Counted from the stretch's first letter, positions 17,913 to 26,648 are shown. The stretch: 64,000 nt of DNA from Microcystis wesenbergii NRERC-220 (GCF_032027425.1 NZ_JAVSJA010000001.1:1488001-1552000), one strand, 5' to 3'. Made by a program: numbers and translations. The notes: generated from the letters alone by a model not told the origin.

Positions 17913-17936
17913 AATGAGTTATATAAAAAAGGCAAT

Positions 17937-18812
17937 TTAACCGATGTTATTGGGTTCTTTTTCGAGGGAATTAGAGCGTTTTACTTTCCGTTTTATGGTT
18001 GCACCTGCACCAAGTATTCCCAGGGAAAGGAGACTTATGATTGATGTGGGTTCAGGCACAACACACAGTTCTGCTTCCCATGTTGCTTGAAACACACCTG
18101 TATTTACGTCATAAGTTGCTACAGGAGAAAAACGACCAACTTGGGAGTTGAGTAGCGGTGTTGATAATCCACTATAAATAGTATTTATTTTGAGAGGCAA
18201 AATATTACCATTACTTGTTTCCATAATTGCTGAACCTTCTTCAATAACTTGATTACCAAAAGGTGTCCACTTAACCTGATAATCGACAACCCGACTGATA
18301 TCTAAGGGACCGTTATATGTTCCTATAAAGTTAGCAGAATATTGCAAAAGTTGATTATTGATATTAGAAACTTGTCCAGTTACACTGATTGTACTATTTG
18401 GAAGAGAAGTCCAATTAAAAGTACGTTCTAAACTGTAGTTTCCTCCACTTAAATCAAATAGATTTTGTCCATTATCAGGTGAACAATTACTTGTACGTGC
18501 CGAAGCCCAGCAAACAACTGTGACTACAGAACTGCCAAATGATAGTGGAGTAAAAGTTGAAGGAATCTGAGTAAAAGTTGCAGTTAGATTTCCGCCAGGA
18601 CCATCGGTATTAATTTCACCTGATGCAGTAGCATTGATTGATGACCCATTAACTGTTCCTGTATATGTACCATTTAATGCCAATTGCAAGGCTTCTGCCT
18701 GACCTGCATTCAATCCTATTAAGCTAGTAGCTATTATCAATCCAAAAATACTGTTATCAAAAATATTTTTGCTGATTTTAACTTTTTGTAAATCCTGAAT
18801 ATTCATAAACAT
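17937..18812 (-). CDS. PEP-CTERM exported protein
   Basis: About 291 residues from ATG 18812, with GAGG nine bases upstream. A signal peptide (SIFGLIIATSLIGLNAGQAEA) is followed by a beta-rich body of about 230 residues (NGTYTGTVNGSSINATASGE). The end is a PEP-CTERM signal: VVPEPTSIISLLSLGILGAG, then a basic tail KRKVKR. The protein is probably secreted and released or anchored by exosortase processing. No enzyme motif is visible. Fragments of paralogous gene tails lie on both sides. Confidence 0.8.
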   Translation of the reverse strand: MFMNIQDLQKVKISKNIFDNSIFGLIIATSLIGLNAGQAEALQLALNGTYTGTVNGSSINATASGEINTDGPGGNLTATFTQIPSTFTPLSFGSSVVTVVCWASARTSNCSPDNGQNLFDLSGGNYSLERTFNWTSLPNSTISVTGQVSNINNQLLQYSANFIGTYNGPLDISRVVDYQVKWTPFGNQVIEEGSAIMETSNGNILPLKINTIYSGLSTPLLNSQVGRFSPVATYDVNTGVFQATWEAELCVVPEPTSIISLLSLGILGAGATIKRKVKRSNSLEKEPNNIG

Positions 18813-18897
18813 AATAGTTAGCCTCTGAATTTGATATCTTTTTCCTTCGGAAATTGTATGCTCGCAAAAATTAACTTTCAAGGCTTTTAAAGTAATA

Positions 18898-19523
18898 TAA
18901 AGCTATATAAGGCAGTATTAAGAAAAATAACTTAAATCTAAAAATAATATTAAATTGACCGTACACCTTATAATGTCATATAATGTCGGGTAAAAGCTTA
19001 TTAATCTTGATTCTGTGTTTAAAAATGAACAATTTTGATATTCACTCTTTAATTACAACTGTTGATAATCTCATCTTCTCCTATACAGGAGAAAATTTAG
19101 ATGATGTTCAGTCTGAAATCTTAGAAGGGGTGATTAATCACCAAAAATACACAGAAATCGCTAAAAGTCATCATCGTTCCGAGAAATATGTCAAGGATGT
19201 AGCTGGTAAATTATGGAAAACCTTATCAGAAATTTTAGGAGAAGAAGTTAATAAAGCTAATCTCAGGTCTAGTCTGCGAAGATATTATTATAATGTCTCT
19301 CATAACTTTAATGTAATAAATCCCGTACAAATTAATAAAGGTCATATCTGTAATCAACTACCAGAAAATCAATTACAAAAACCTAATCTTGCTGAAGAAT
19401 CTAAACTCGAAATCGCTACAGAATTGATGAAAGAAGGCTTAACCGTCGAACAAATTGCTAGAGTGTTAAAACTTCCCTTAGAATTAGTTAAAGAGCAACT
19501 TGAAAAACCTAAGTCACCTAATT
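18898..19523 (+). repeat. Long direct repeat, copy 1 (pairs with 20400-21020)
   Basis: From TAAAGCTATATAA onward the two copies share a promoter, leader and the helix-turn-helix gene with few differences. The MntA/HepT pair and a PEP-CTERM tail scar lie between them. Confidence 0.9.
18955..18984 (+). promoter_or_regulatory. Promoter of the first HTH gene
   Basis: TTGACC (18955-18960), 18 bases, then TATAAT (18979-18984). The second copy has the same boxes at 20457-20462 and 20481-20486. Confidence 0.55.
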
Positions 19524-19525
19524 AA
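19025..19525 (+). CDS. HTH protein, copy 1 (vMAP/EAD-type N-terminal domain)
   Basis: About 166 residues from ATG 19025. The N-terminal domain (LDDVQSEILEGVINHQKYTE, then KYVKDVAGKLWKTLSEILGE and NLRSSLRRYYY) resembles the helix-turn-helix domain found at the N-terminus of cyanobacterial effector-associated and vWA-MoxR-associated proteins. Here it is not fused to an effector. The C-terminus (ATELMKEGLTVEQIARVLKL PLELVKEQLEK, broken here) resembles the tail of Rpn/PD-(D/E)XK-type proteins. It could be a regulator or a truncated adaptor. A near twin lies at 20527-21021. Confidence 0.6.
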   Translation: MNNFDIHSLITTVDNLIFSYTGENLDDVQSEILEGVINHQKYTEIAKSHHRSEKYVKDVAGKLWKTLSEILGEEVNKANLRSSLRRYYYNVSHNFNVINPVQINKGHICNQLPENQLQKPNLAEESKLEIATELMKEGLTVEQIARVLKLPLELVKEQLEKPKSPN

Positions 19526-19578
19526 TGGTGGTATTTGGCACTGGCAGAGCATTTCTAAGTTCAATAATAATTTCTATT

Positions 19579-19622
19579 TTAATAAACTTCATCATGAGAG
19601 CCAATATCAACGAGACAACCAT
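19579..19622 (-). pseudogene. Orphan C-terminal end of a RelE-type toxin
   Basis: On the minus strand the bases read NLNGCLVDIGSHDEVY and TAA (19579-19581). VDIGSHDEVY is the typical last strand and tail of RelE/ParE-superfamily toxins. Nothing else of the gene is present. The broken RelE gene at 15041-15274 lacks exactly this end, but whether the two were once one gene cannot be decided. Confidence 0.6.
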
Positions 19623-19661
19623 TAAGGTTACAATGAAGGAATCAGATTTCAGGAAATAGCC

Positions 19662-19952
19662 ATGAAACGAGATGAGGTACTAACAATTCTCGCAAAACAC
19701 CGAGAACAATTAGAAAAACTAGGGGTAAAATCTCTGTCTCTATTTGGTTCAGTAGCAAGGGATGAAGCACGTTTTGACAGTGATGTAGATTTATTGGTAG
19801 AATTTAGTAAAGCGGTAGGGTTATTTGAGTTTATCGAGGTACGACTTTACTTAGAAGATATATTAGGATGTTCTGTTGATTTAGGTACTCAAGATTCTTT
19901 AAAAGAACATTTACGACAACCTGTATTAAAGGATGTGATTAATGCCTTTTAG
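19662..19952 (+). CDS. mntA: MntA-type nucleotidyltransferase antitoxin
   Basis: The product is 96 residues of the minimal nucleotidyltransferase family. G29-S30 and D41-x-D43 form the GSx10DxD active site (LFGSVARDEARFDSDVDLLV). In the HepT/MntA systems this protein AMPylates the HEPN toxin and neutralises it. It overlaps the following HepT gene by 11 bp, the usual arrangement. The pair is intact and sits between the two copies of an HTH gene. Confidence 0.88.
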   Translation: MKRDEVLTILAKHREQLEKLGVKSLSLFGSVARDEARFDSDVDLLVEFSKAVGLFEFIEVRLYLEDILGCSVDLGTQDSLKEHLRQPVLKDVINAF

Positions 19953-20292
19953 AGATTGGCAACTTCGTCTTCAAGATATTATTGAATCCATTGATGAAAT
20001 CTTGGAATGGACGGCTAATATGACCTTTGAAGATTTTAGCTCAAATCGAGTGACTCTTAAAGCAGTTCTTTATAATTTAGGAATTATTGGTGAGGCATCT
20101 AGAAATATTCCTAGTCAGATACAATTGCGTTATTCTCAAATTCCTTGGCGTTTAATGGGAGATATGCGAAATGTCATTTTTCATGAATATTTTCGGGTAG
20201 AATTGGCAATTGCTTGGCGGACGATTGAAAATAATCTAACTCCATTGCGTTCACAATTACAGGAAATTTTAGAAAATGAAGCCGAAAATTAA
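19942..20292 (+). CDS. hepT: HepT-type HEPN ribonuclease toxin
   Basis: The product is 116 residues of the DUF86/HEPN family. The RNase motif Rx4HxY is intact at R76, H81 and Y83 (RNVIFHEYF). HEPN toxins of this type cleave RNA, and the Tyr is the target of AMPylation by MntA. ATG 19942 lies within the end of the antitoxin gene, so translation is probably coupled. Flanked downstream by a PEP-CTERM tail scar. Confidence 0.88.
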   Translation: MPFRDWQLRLQDIIESIDEILEWTANMTFEDFSSNRVTLKAVLYNLGIIGEASRNIPSQIQLRYSQIPWRLMGDMRNVIFHEYFRVELAIAWRTIENNLTPLRSQLQEILENEAEN

Positions 20293-20296
20293 TCTA

Positions 20297-20402
20297 TAAA
20301 AATCCCCCTCAACTTATTCAATTAAGGGGGAATGAGTTATATAAAAAAGGCAATTTAACCGACGTTATTGGGTTCTTTTTCGGGTGAATGAGAGCGTTTT
20401 AA
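20297..20402 (-). repeat. PEP-CTERM tail and terminator scar
   Basis: On the minus strand it encodes ALKRSHSPEKEPNNVG and a stop, then the CCCCCTTAATTGAATAAG hairpin and a T run. It is the third copy in 3 kb in the same orientation and is joined directly to the second copy of the HTH repeat. Confidence 0.85.
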
Positions 20403-21020
20403 AGCTATATAAAGCAGTATTAAGAAAAATAACTTAAATCTAAAAATAATATTAAATTGACCGTACACCTGATAATGTCATATAATGTCGGGTAAAAGCT
20501 TATTAATCTTGATTCTGTGTTTAAAAATGAACAATTTTGATATTCACTCTTTAATTACAACTGTTGATAATCTTATCTTTTCCTATACAGGAGAAAATTT
20601 AGATGATGTTCAGTCTGAAATCTTAGAAGGGGTGATTAATCACCAAAAATACACAGAAATCGCTAAAAATCATCATCGTTCCGAGAAATATGTCAAGGAT
20701 GTAGCCGGTAAGCTATGGAAAACCTTATCGGAAATTCTAGGAGAAGAAGTTAATAAAGCCAATCTTAGGTCTAGTCTGCGAAGATATTATTATAATGTCG
20801 CTAACAATAATGTATTTGGAATCCAAATTAGCGAAGGTAATATCTGTAATCAACTACCAGAAAATCAGTTACAAAAATTTGATCCAGAAGAAGAATATAA
20901 ACTCGAAATCGCTACAGAATTGATGAAAGAAGGCTTAACCGTCGAACAAATTGCTAGAGTATTAAAACTTCCCTTAGAATTAGTTAAAGAGCAACTCGAA
21001 AAACCCAAGCAACCTAATTA
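20400..21020 (+). repeat. Long direct repeat, copy 2
   Basis: Matches 18898-19523 over promoter, leader and gene. The differences are concentrated in the linker region of the protein and its C-terminal third. Confidence 0.9.
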
Positions 21021-21021
21021 G
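20527..21021 (+). CDS. HTH protein, copy 2
   Basis: About 164 residues from ATG 20527, nearly identical to the protein at 19025-19525 in its N-terminal 100 residues. It then diverges in the linker (VANNNVFGIQISEGN in place of VSHNFNVINPVQINKGH), and the C-terminal helices match again (ATELMKEGLTVEQIARVLKL). Most changes in the N-terminal half are silent (for example AAGCTA for AAATTA, GCCAAT for GCTAAT), so both copies may still be under selection. The promoter is also duplicated. Function unknown. Confidence 0.6.
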   Translation: MNNFDIHSLITTVDNLIFSYTGENLDDVQSEILEGVINHQKYTEIAKNHHRSEKYVKDVAGKLWKTLSEILGEEVNKANLRSSLRRYYYNVANNNVFGIQISEGNICNQLPENQLQKFDPEEEYKLEIATELMKEGLTVEQIARVLKLPLELVKEQLEKPKQPN

Positions 21022-21150
21022 AAGTCAGGTTGACAGTGGTAGAGGGTGTTAAGCTATTGTTGACGCACCGCTTAATGGTTATCCTGGCGAATTGTCGCAA
21101 TTTAGTGGATAGGGTTTTTCGGTGGATTAAGCTTCCCTAATCTCTACTTA

Positions 21151-21263
21151 TACCAATTCTCTCTCATAAAAACTACACATCAAATTATCGAATTTAAGCC
21201 CCCCTTGAAAAGGAGGATTTAGGGAGTTCAGACTTTTGTAGCCAGATTTTGTAGAATTAGTAT
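21151..21263. mobile_element. MITE-like sequence
   Basis: The ends TACCAATTCT and, reversed, ATACTAATTCT form an imperfect inverted repeat, with TA on both sides (21149-21150 and 21264-21265). It abuts a broken DUF2442 gene. Only one copy is seen in the window. Confidence 0.4.
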
Positions 21264-21308
21264 TACTTCAACTTGAGAAGTATTTTGTCCAAGCATTTCT
21301 AAATTCAT
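21264..21308 (-). pseudogene. 5' fragment of a second DUF2442 gene
   Basis: On the minus strand from ATG 21308: MNLEMLGQNTSQVEV, closely matching the start of the DUF2442 gene at 17767. Homology stops at the MITE-like sequence. The rest of this gap (21022-21150 and 21309-21381) holds no recognisable gene. Confidence 0.65.
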
Positions 21309-21381
21309 TAATAATTTCGGCGTTGCTGATTCATACCTTGATTCAGCAACGCCATAACTGATTACTGATAACTCAGGTTAA

Positions 21382-23934
21382 CTAACTATTTTTCGCCTCT
21401 AATTTGGTCAAACGACTTTTAAGTTCCTGATTTTCCTGTTTCATTTTTGCTAATTCCTCGCGAATTTCCTGAATTGCTTTCTCGGAACCTAATTTTTTCT
21501 GGACTTTTTGTACTGCTTCCTCGGCTACACGACGGACGCGACCATCGGGAGTTCGATCGCTCAAAGCTTGTAAAATAGCGATAGCTTTGGCATTTTCTAT
21601 CTGTCCTAAAGCGTTACACACTGCCACTTGCGTCAAGAAAAAAGTTTCTTTGGCAATGGTTTCTAAACGTTCCAAAATTACGGTTAATTTATCCGTGGTT
21701 TGTCCCGAAGAAATCGCTCCCAGGGCGCGGATAGCTCCTAATCTCAGGGGTTGAGGCGTGCCTAAAGCCGTGTAGGTCAAAATTGACTCCAAAGCCGCCG
21801 GCGAGGTTTTTAACTGGCTTAAACCCCCAATTGCGCCCGCTCTTACTACCTCATTCCACCCCTTTCTTGACTGTAAAATGTGATTGAGCAGGTCAATAAT
21901 TTCCCCTTCTTTATTTTGTAATTGTCCCACGGCCATGGAGCCTAATCCTCGCGCCGTGGCCGCTTCCACATAATAACTAGCATCTCCAGTTTCTAATAGG
22001 GATTTAAGCGCGTTATAACTATCTAAGGTTTTAATTTCACTTAATCCCTCGACAATTGCCCGACGGACTTGTGCTTTTTCATCGTTTAAACCTTTAATTA
22101 AAGCAGTAACTGCCTGATCTAAACCAAGAGTTGCTAACTGTTTGGCCACCTCCACACGCACACCCCAAAAAGGCTCATTTTCTAGGGATGTCCCTAAAGC
22201 TTCGATCGCTTCTAAACCGCCTTTTTTAGCAATGGCCGTCGCTGCATAGATACGGGAAATCGGGTCGGGATCCTGTTGTAATTGCGCTTTTAATTCGGCG
22301 ATGGGATACTCAAGAGTGACGGTTTTGAGGAAATTATTACCCCGATCAAACTTGACAAAATCGGGCTTTTGTGCTAGGGGAAAATAGAAACTTTGTTCTT
22401 TTTGGTGAATCCGCAGATTGTAGGTAAGATCGTCAGAGTTGAGATAGGCAAAAGCGACGGGAATTTTCAAGTCGAATAGTTCCTTTTCATCCTGAGTTTG
22501 GGTGACGGTTAATTGGGCTAAATTATTCTGATTATCCCAACTGTAGGCCACCTTATAATCGGGATGACCACCGCGATAAACGTACTGATCAAAGAGGAAT
22601 AATAAATTGTAGCCGGTCGCTTTTTCGATCGCCCGTAATAAATCCACAGTTTCTACGGTTTTATGGGCATTATCCCGCACAAAAGTATGAATCGCTTTTC
22701 CGAATAAATCTTCCCCTAAAATAGAGCGGATCATGTGATAAACACAAGCACCTTTTTCGTAGAGATGACGATCATAAAGTTCGATCGCTTCTCGATAAAC
22801 ATGAGTAACAATCGGACGACGATAGCGGGAAGCATCTTCTTCTAAATAACTTCTTGCTTCCCCTAATAAATAATAACTACCAGCAGCTTTTCCGTATTCC
22901 GATTCTGTCCATAAAACCTCAGAATAGGAAGCCATTCCCTCTTTAATCCAAGCGTGAGACCAGTGTTTAATCACCACTAAATCACCGAACCATTGATGAG
23001 CTAATTCATGGGCAACTAAGCTTTCTGTCCAAGTATGATCAATGCTGGCTCTTTGATCAATTAAACAGCGATCGGTTAAAATTGTGGTGGAAGTATTTTC
23101 CATCCCACCAAAAATAAAATCATCTACACAAACTTGCGCGTATTTGGGATAGGGATAGGGATAACCAAACTTTTGGCTAAAAAACTCGATCATGCGGGGA
23201 GTTTTACCCATACTTCTTTGGCCCTCTTCTTCCCGTCCTTTTTCCACATAATAAGTGACAGGAACACCATTCCATGAGTCGCATAATTCAGCAAAATCTC
23301 CCACCGCAAGAGTCATTAAATAGGTAGGATGAATTTGCTTTTGTGACCAGTGATAAATTCTGTCCTCACCAACGGTTGCCACCGAGATTAATTCCCCGTT
23401 AGAAATAGCGATATAGGGTTGGGGAATTTTAACCCGAATTTCGGAGGTAGTTAATTGGCCGGGGTAATCAAAACAGGGAAACCAAAAGCGAGAATCTTCA
23501 TCTTCTCCCTGGGTCCAAACTTGCATCGGTTTATCGGGATAATATTCGTCGGGGCCGATAAAATATAATCCCCGTTGTGGTTGCTTAACCTGATAGTTAA
23601 TCGTCAGGATAATCGGTTTATCGCTGGTGGGTTGTAGCAGATGAATGGTCAGCAGAGAACGATCATAGTCAAAGGGTTGACTGATACCTTCAATGAACAC
23701 AGAATTAATATTTAGATCCACTGCATCCAGGGTTAAACTGCTAATTCCCTGACGAATGGGGGTGAGGGTAATCTGACAGCTGCCCTGAAAACTTTGCTGA
23801 GGAATATCAATAATTAAATCGAGAAAAATATGATTAACTTGTCCGGGTCGATCGGGGTTATAATGGGGTTTAGCCCCCGGTAATTCAAAGGGTTGACGCT
23901 GATTATTTTCCGTGTCGATGGTGAGATGAGACAT
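21382..23934 (-). CDS. M1-family aminopeptidase with HEAT repeats
   Basis: About 850 residues from ATG 23934 (MSHLTIDTEN); the longer frame to 24018 would overlap the divergent gene. The N-terminal beta domain is followed by the substrate-binding GGMENTST motif and the zinc site HELAHQW at about residue 307, with the downstream glutamate in WIKEGMASYSEV. This is a zinc metallopeptidase that trims N-terminal residues. The C-terminal 300 residues are HEAT-like repeats (AEVAKQLATLGLDQAV-type) and the end is a coiled coil (EIREELAKMKQENQELKSR). It is complete. Confidence 0.9.
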   Translation of the reverse strand: MSHLTIDTENNQRQPFELPGAKPHYNPDRPGQVNHIFLDLIIDIPQQSFQGSCQITLTPIRQGISSLTLDAVDLNINSVFIEGISQPFDYDRSLLTIHLLQPTSDKPIILTINYQVKQPQRGLYFIGPDEYYPDKPMQVWTQGEDEDSRFWFPCFDYPGQLTTSEIRVKIPQPYIAISNGELISVATVGEDRIYHWSQKQIHPTYLMTLAVGDFAELCDSWNGVPVTYYVEKGREEEGQRSMGKTPRMIEFFSQKFGYPYPYPKYAQVCVDDFIFGGMENTSTTILTDRCLIDQRASIDHTWTESLVAHELAHQWFGDLVVIKHWSHAWIKEGMASYSEVLWTESEYGKAAGSYYLLGEARSYLEEDASRYRRPIVTHVYREAIELYDRHLYEKGACVYHMIRSILGEDLFGKAIHTFVRDNAHKTVETVDLLRAIEKATGYNLLFLFDQYVYRGGHPDYKVAYSWDNQNNLAQLTVTQTQDEKELFDLKIPVAFAYLNSDDLTYNLRIHQKEQSFYFPLAQKPDFVKFDRGNNFLKTVTLEYPIAELKAQLQQDPDPISRIYAATAIAKKGGLEAIEALGTSLENEPFWGVRVEVAKQLATLGLDQAVTALIKGLNDEKAQVRRAIVEGLSEIKTLDSYNALKSLLETGDASYYVEAATARGLGSMAVGQLQNKEGEIIDLLNHILQSRKGWNEVVRAGAIGGLSQLKTSPAALESILTYTALGTPQPLRLGAIRALGAISSGQTTDKLTVILERLETIAKETFFLTQVAVCNALGQIENAKAIAILQALSDRTPDGRVRRVAEEAVQKVQKKLGSEKAIQEIREELAKMKQENQELKSRLTKLEAKNS

Positions 23935-24022
23935 ATTAGCCCTAACTTGCTGATTTTTGTCCGGTAAACTTAAATTAACACGATCGGTCGTCCCTTTCCT
24001 TGCTAATAATAATCCCACCCCT

Positions 24023-24460
24023 ATGAATCTCCCTTCCTTTCTCTGGTTATGGAAAATTGCCGCTTGGTCGATGGGATTTACCCTCTTTGCCTATTTTTTA
24101 CTAGCGGTTTCGGGGGTAAACATGGGTTATCGACGACTCGCGGGCCAATCTCGACCAAAATGGTTAAGACCCTTTCATCTCCTCAGCGGCCTGATCATGG
24201 TTGCTTTGGTCTTAATTCTGCTGGGAATCGGATTAGTGGGAACAATCGGTCATTATGGCAGTTTAGGCCACTCTTCCCACCTGATAGCGGGTTTATCGGT
24301 GGTTTTTCTGGTTTTTGTTTCGGCAATTAGCGGCCTGAACATTACAACCCGTCCACCTCTAGCGCGGTCTCTCCACATCGGCACTAATCTTTTATTGTTT
24401 CTGGGTTTTCTTTTTGTTAGCCTAACAGGATGGGATGTGGTCCAAAAATATCTACAATAA
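24023..24460 (+). CDS. DUF4079-type membrane protein
   Basis: About 145 residues from ATG 24023 (MNLPSFLWLWKIAAWSMGF). Four membrane helices with conserved histidines (RPFHLLSGLIM, GHYGSLGHSSHLIAG, RSLHIGTNLLL) suggest a small haem- or quinone-type b561-like fold, as proposed for the DUF4079 family. It is in the thylakoid or plasma membrane; the role is unknown. It starts 88 bp from the divergent aminopeptidase gene, so the two share a promoter region. Confidence 0.75.
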   Translation: MNLPSFLWLWKIAAWSMGFTLFAYFLLAVSGVNMGYRRLAGQSRPKWLRPFHLLSGLIMVALVLILLGIGLVGTIGHYGSLGHSSHLIAGLSVVFLVFVSAISGLNITTRPPLARSLHIGTNLLLFLGFLFVSLTGWDVVQKYLQ

Positions 24461-24562
24461 AAATAGTCGGCGATCGAGTGGAGACTGTTTGATCGAGAAA
24501 AACTAGCTATCTCATCCCGAAAAATCGCTTTTTAGTGACAGAATACTCACCCCCAAATCATT

Positions 24563-25654
24563 ATGCAAACCGTCGAATCACAAGCTATTAACACGATGTC
24601 AGTGCCAAAAAAAGGGCTACCGGTAACAATTATTACTGGGTTTCTTGGTAGTGGTAAGACTACTCTCCTCAATCATATTCTCAGCAATCAACAGGGATTA
24701 AAAACTGCTGTTCTTGTCAATGAATTCGGTGAAATCGGTATCGATAACGAACTGATTATCAGCAGTGATGACAGCATGGTAGAATTAAATAATGGCTGTA
24801 TTTGCTGCACGATTAACGAGGATTTAATTCAAGCAGTTTATAAAGTTCTCGAACGTCCCGAAAAAATCGATTATTTAGTCGTAGAAACCACGGGATTAGC
24901 CGATCCTTTACCGGTAGCTTTAACCTTTTTAGGGACGGAATTACGCGAAATGACCCGTTTAGATTCCATTGTCACTATGGTGGATTGTGCCAATTTTAGT
25001 CTCGATTTATTCAACTCGCAAGCGGCCTTAAGTCAAATCACCTACGGTGATATTATTGTTCTCAATAAAACCGATCTAGTGGATGAAGCTGATGTGGATT
25101 CTTTAGAAATAAGAATCCGGGACATGAAGGAAGGAGCGAGAATTCTTCGTACTAGCAAAAGTCAGGTCCCTTTACCCTTAATTCTCAGCGTCGGACTATT
25201 TGAATCGGATAAATATTTCGACACAGAGGAAGAACACCACGACCATGATCACCACGACCACGATCACGACCATTGCGATCATGATCACCATCACGATCAC
25301 GATCATGATCATCACGACCATTCCAATCATTTAGAGGTGGATGGATTTACTTCTATTTCCTTTGCTAGTGACCAACCTTTTTCGATTCGGAAGTTCCAAT
25401 ATTTCCTCGATAATCAGTTACCGGAAAGCGTTTTCCGCGCTAAGGGTATTCTCTGGTTTGATGAAAGTCCTAAACGTCATATTTTCCACCTCAGTGGTAA
25501 ACGTTTCACTCTCGAAGATGACGAATGGAAAGGTAATCCGAAAAATCAGCTAGTTCTTATCGGTCAAAATCTCGATCATGAAACCCTAAAAGAACAGATT
25601 AACAATTGTCTTTGTTTACCTGCCGTCAATCGCGGTAAAGGATTTGGGAAATAG
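24563..25654 (+). CDS. CobW/COG0523 GTP-binding metal chaperone
   Basis: The product is 363 residues. The GTPase core has GFLGSGKT (Walker A, about residue 27), NGCICC (the metal-binding CxCC), a Walker B in VVETTGLADP and LNKTDLVD (base recognition). A histidine/aspartate-rich stretch at about 225-262 (repeats of HDHD) would bind zinc. The CobW C-terminal domain follows (GFTSISFASDQPFSIRKFQY). Members deliver zinc, cobalt or another metal to target enzymes. The convergent gene encodes a metal-binding lipoprotein, which supports a metal-homeostasis role. No clear Zur box is seen. Confidence 0.88.
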   Translation: MQTVESQAINTMSVPKKGLPVTIITGFLGSGKTTLLNHILSNQQGLKTAVLVNEFGEIGIDNELIISSDDSMVELNNGCICCTINEDLIQAVYKVLERPEKIDYLVVETTGLADPLPVALTFLGTELREMTRLDSIVTMVDCANFSLDLFNSQAALSQITYGDIIVLNKTDLVDEADVDSLEIRIRDMKEGARILRTSKSQVPLPLILSVGLFESDKYFDTEEEHHDHDHHDHDHDHCDHDHHHDHDHDHHDHSNHLEVDGFTSISFASDQPFSIRKFQYFLDNQLPESVFRAKGILWFDESPKRHIFHLSGKRFTLEDDEWKGNPKNQLVLIGQNLDHETLKEQINNCLCLPAVNRGKGFGK

Positions 25655-25669
25655 ATAACCGTCTCTTGC

Positions 25670-25699
25670 GGGGGTGTTAGCCTAGGGTAACCCACCCCC
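25670..25699. terminator. Hairpin between convergent metal genes
   Basis: GGGGGTG and CACCCCC (25670-25676 and 25693-25699) with an inner TTA/TAA pair. No strong T run, so it is a weak terminator for either strand. Confidence 0.4.
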
Positions 25700-25736
25700 A
25701 TTACCTAAATTCCCCACTGCCCCCAATTATTTATTT

Positions 25737-26648
25737 TTATTCGGGTACTTTTCCCCCTAAAGATTCCACGATCGATCGAGTATTTTCCCTGAGCATTTTT
25801 ACATAACTATCCCCTCTAGTACCCACCGCACCGATCGAATCAGAATATAATTGTTGTGGTGCTAATTTTACCCCCGCTTCTGCGGCTACAGTGGTAATTA
25901 AAGTGGGATTAATAGTCGTCTCGGCAAAGATAGCAGGAACCTGGAGATTTTTAATAGCATCGGCTAAATTTTTCACCGTTTGGGCGCTAGGTTGTTCTTC
26001 GGTACTAATGCCAATTAAAGTTCCCGCAACTTTTAAACCGTAGGCATGAGCATAATACTGAAAAGCGTCATGAGTGGTGACTAATTGCCTTTGGGAAGGG
26101 GGGATAGTTTCAATAGCCGCAGTAATCCAGCGATCAAGATTTTCTAATTCTGCGATTAATTGGGCGGCATTTTCAGTAAAAATCTCTTTATCTTCGGGAC
26201 TTAATTCAATCAATTGATCTCGGATTTTTTCCACCATGATTATCCCATTTTTCGCCGAACCCCAAACGTGGGGATCGGGGACTTTCTGCCCCTCTTTTGC
26301 CAGTTGTAAAGGTGTAATGGCTTCTCCCACGGCCACTTTTTTCGCCTTAATCCCCGTAGAATTGATCATTTTAATTAACCCCGGTTCGAGATTATAACCG
26401 TTATAGAGAATTAAATCGGCTTTTTCTAAAGCGACACTATCGGCGGGAACTGGTTCATAAACGTGAGGATCATCCCCCGGTTTTAAAATGTCTTGATGGT
26501 CAATTTCTTCACCGCCCACTCGTGCGGTTAAATCGGCGATAATTGTGCTAGTGGAGATTACCTTTGGTTTTTGGTTATCGGTGGTATTAACCGAGGCATT
26601 ACAAGCAACCAATCCCAAAAATAAACAGGATAAAATTAGTTTTTTCAT
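25737..26648 (-). CDS. mntC: Metal-binding lipoprotein of an ABC importer (Mn/Zn type)
   Basis: The product is 303 residues with a lipoprotein signal (LFLGLVACNAS). It belongs to the cluster A-I metal-binding proteins. The four ligands appear to be His (DPHVYEP), His (DPHVWGS), Glu (FAETTINP) and Asp (LYSDSIGA). This His2-Glu-Asp set and the lack of a His-rich loop favour manganese (MntC/PsaA group) over the zinc-type ZnuA. It would deliver metal to an inner-membrane permease. No permease or ATPase gene is adjacent. The symbol is by resemblance. Confidence 0.78.
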   Translation of the reverse strand: MKKLILSCLFLGLVACNASVNTTDNQKPKVISTSTIIADLTARVGGEEIDHQDILKPGDDPHVYEPVPADSVALEKADLILYNGYNLEPGLIKMINSTGIKAKKVAVGEAITPLQLAKEGQKVPDPHVWGSAKNGIIMVEKIRDQLIELSPEDKEIFTENAAQLIAELENLDRWITAAIETIPPSQRQLVTTHDAFQYYAHAYGLKVAGTLIGISTEEQPSAQTVKNLADAIKNLQVPAIFAETTINPTLITTVAAEAGVKLAPQQLYSDSIGAVGTRGDSYVKMLRENTRSIVESLGGKVPE

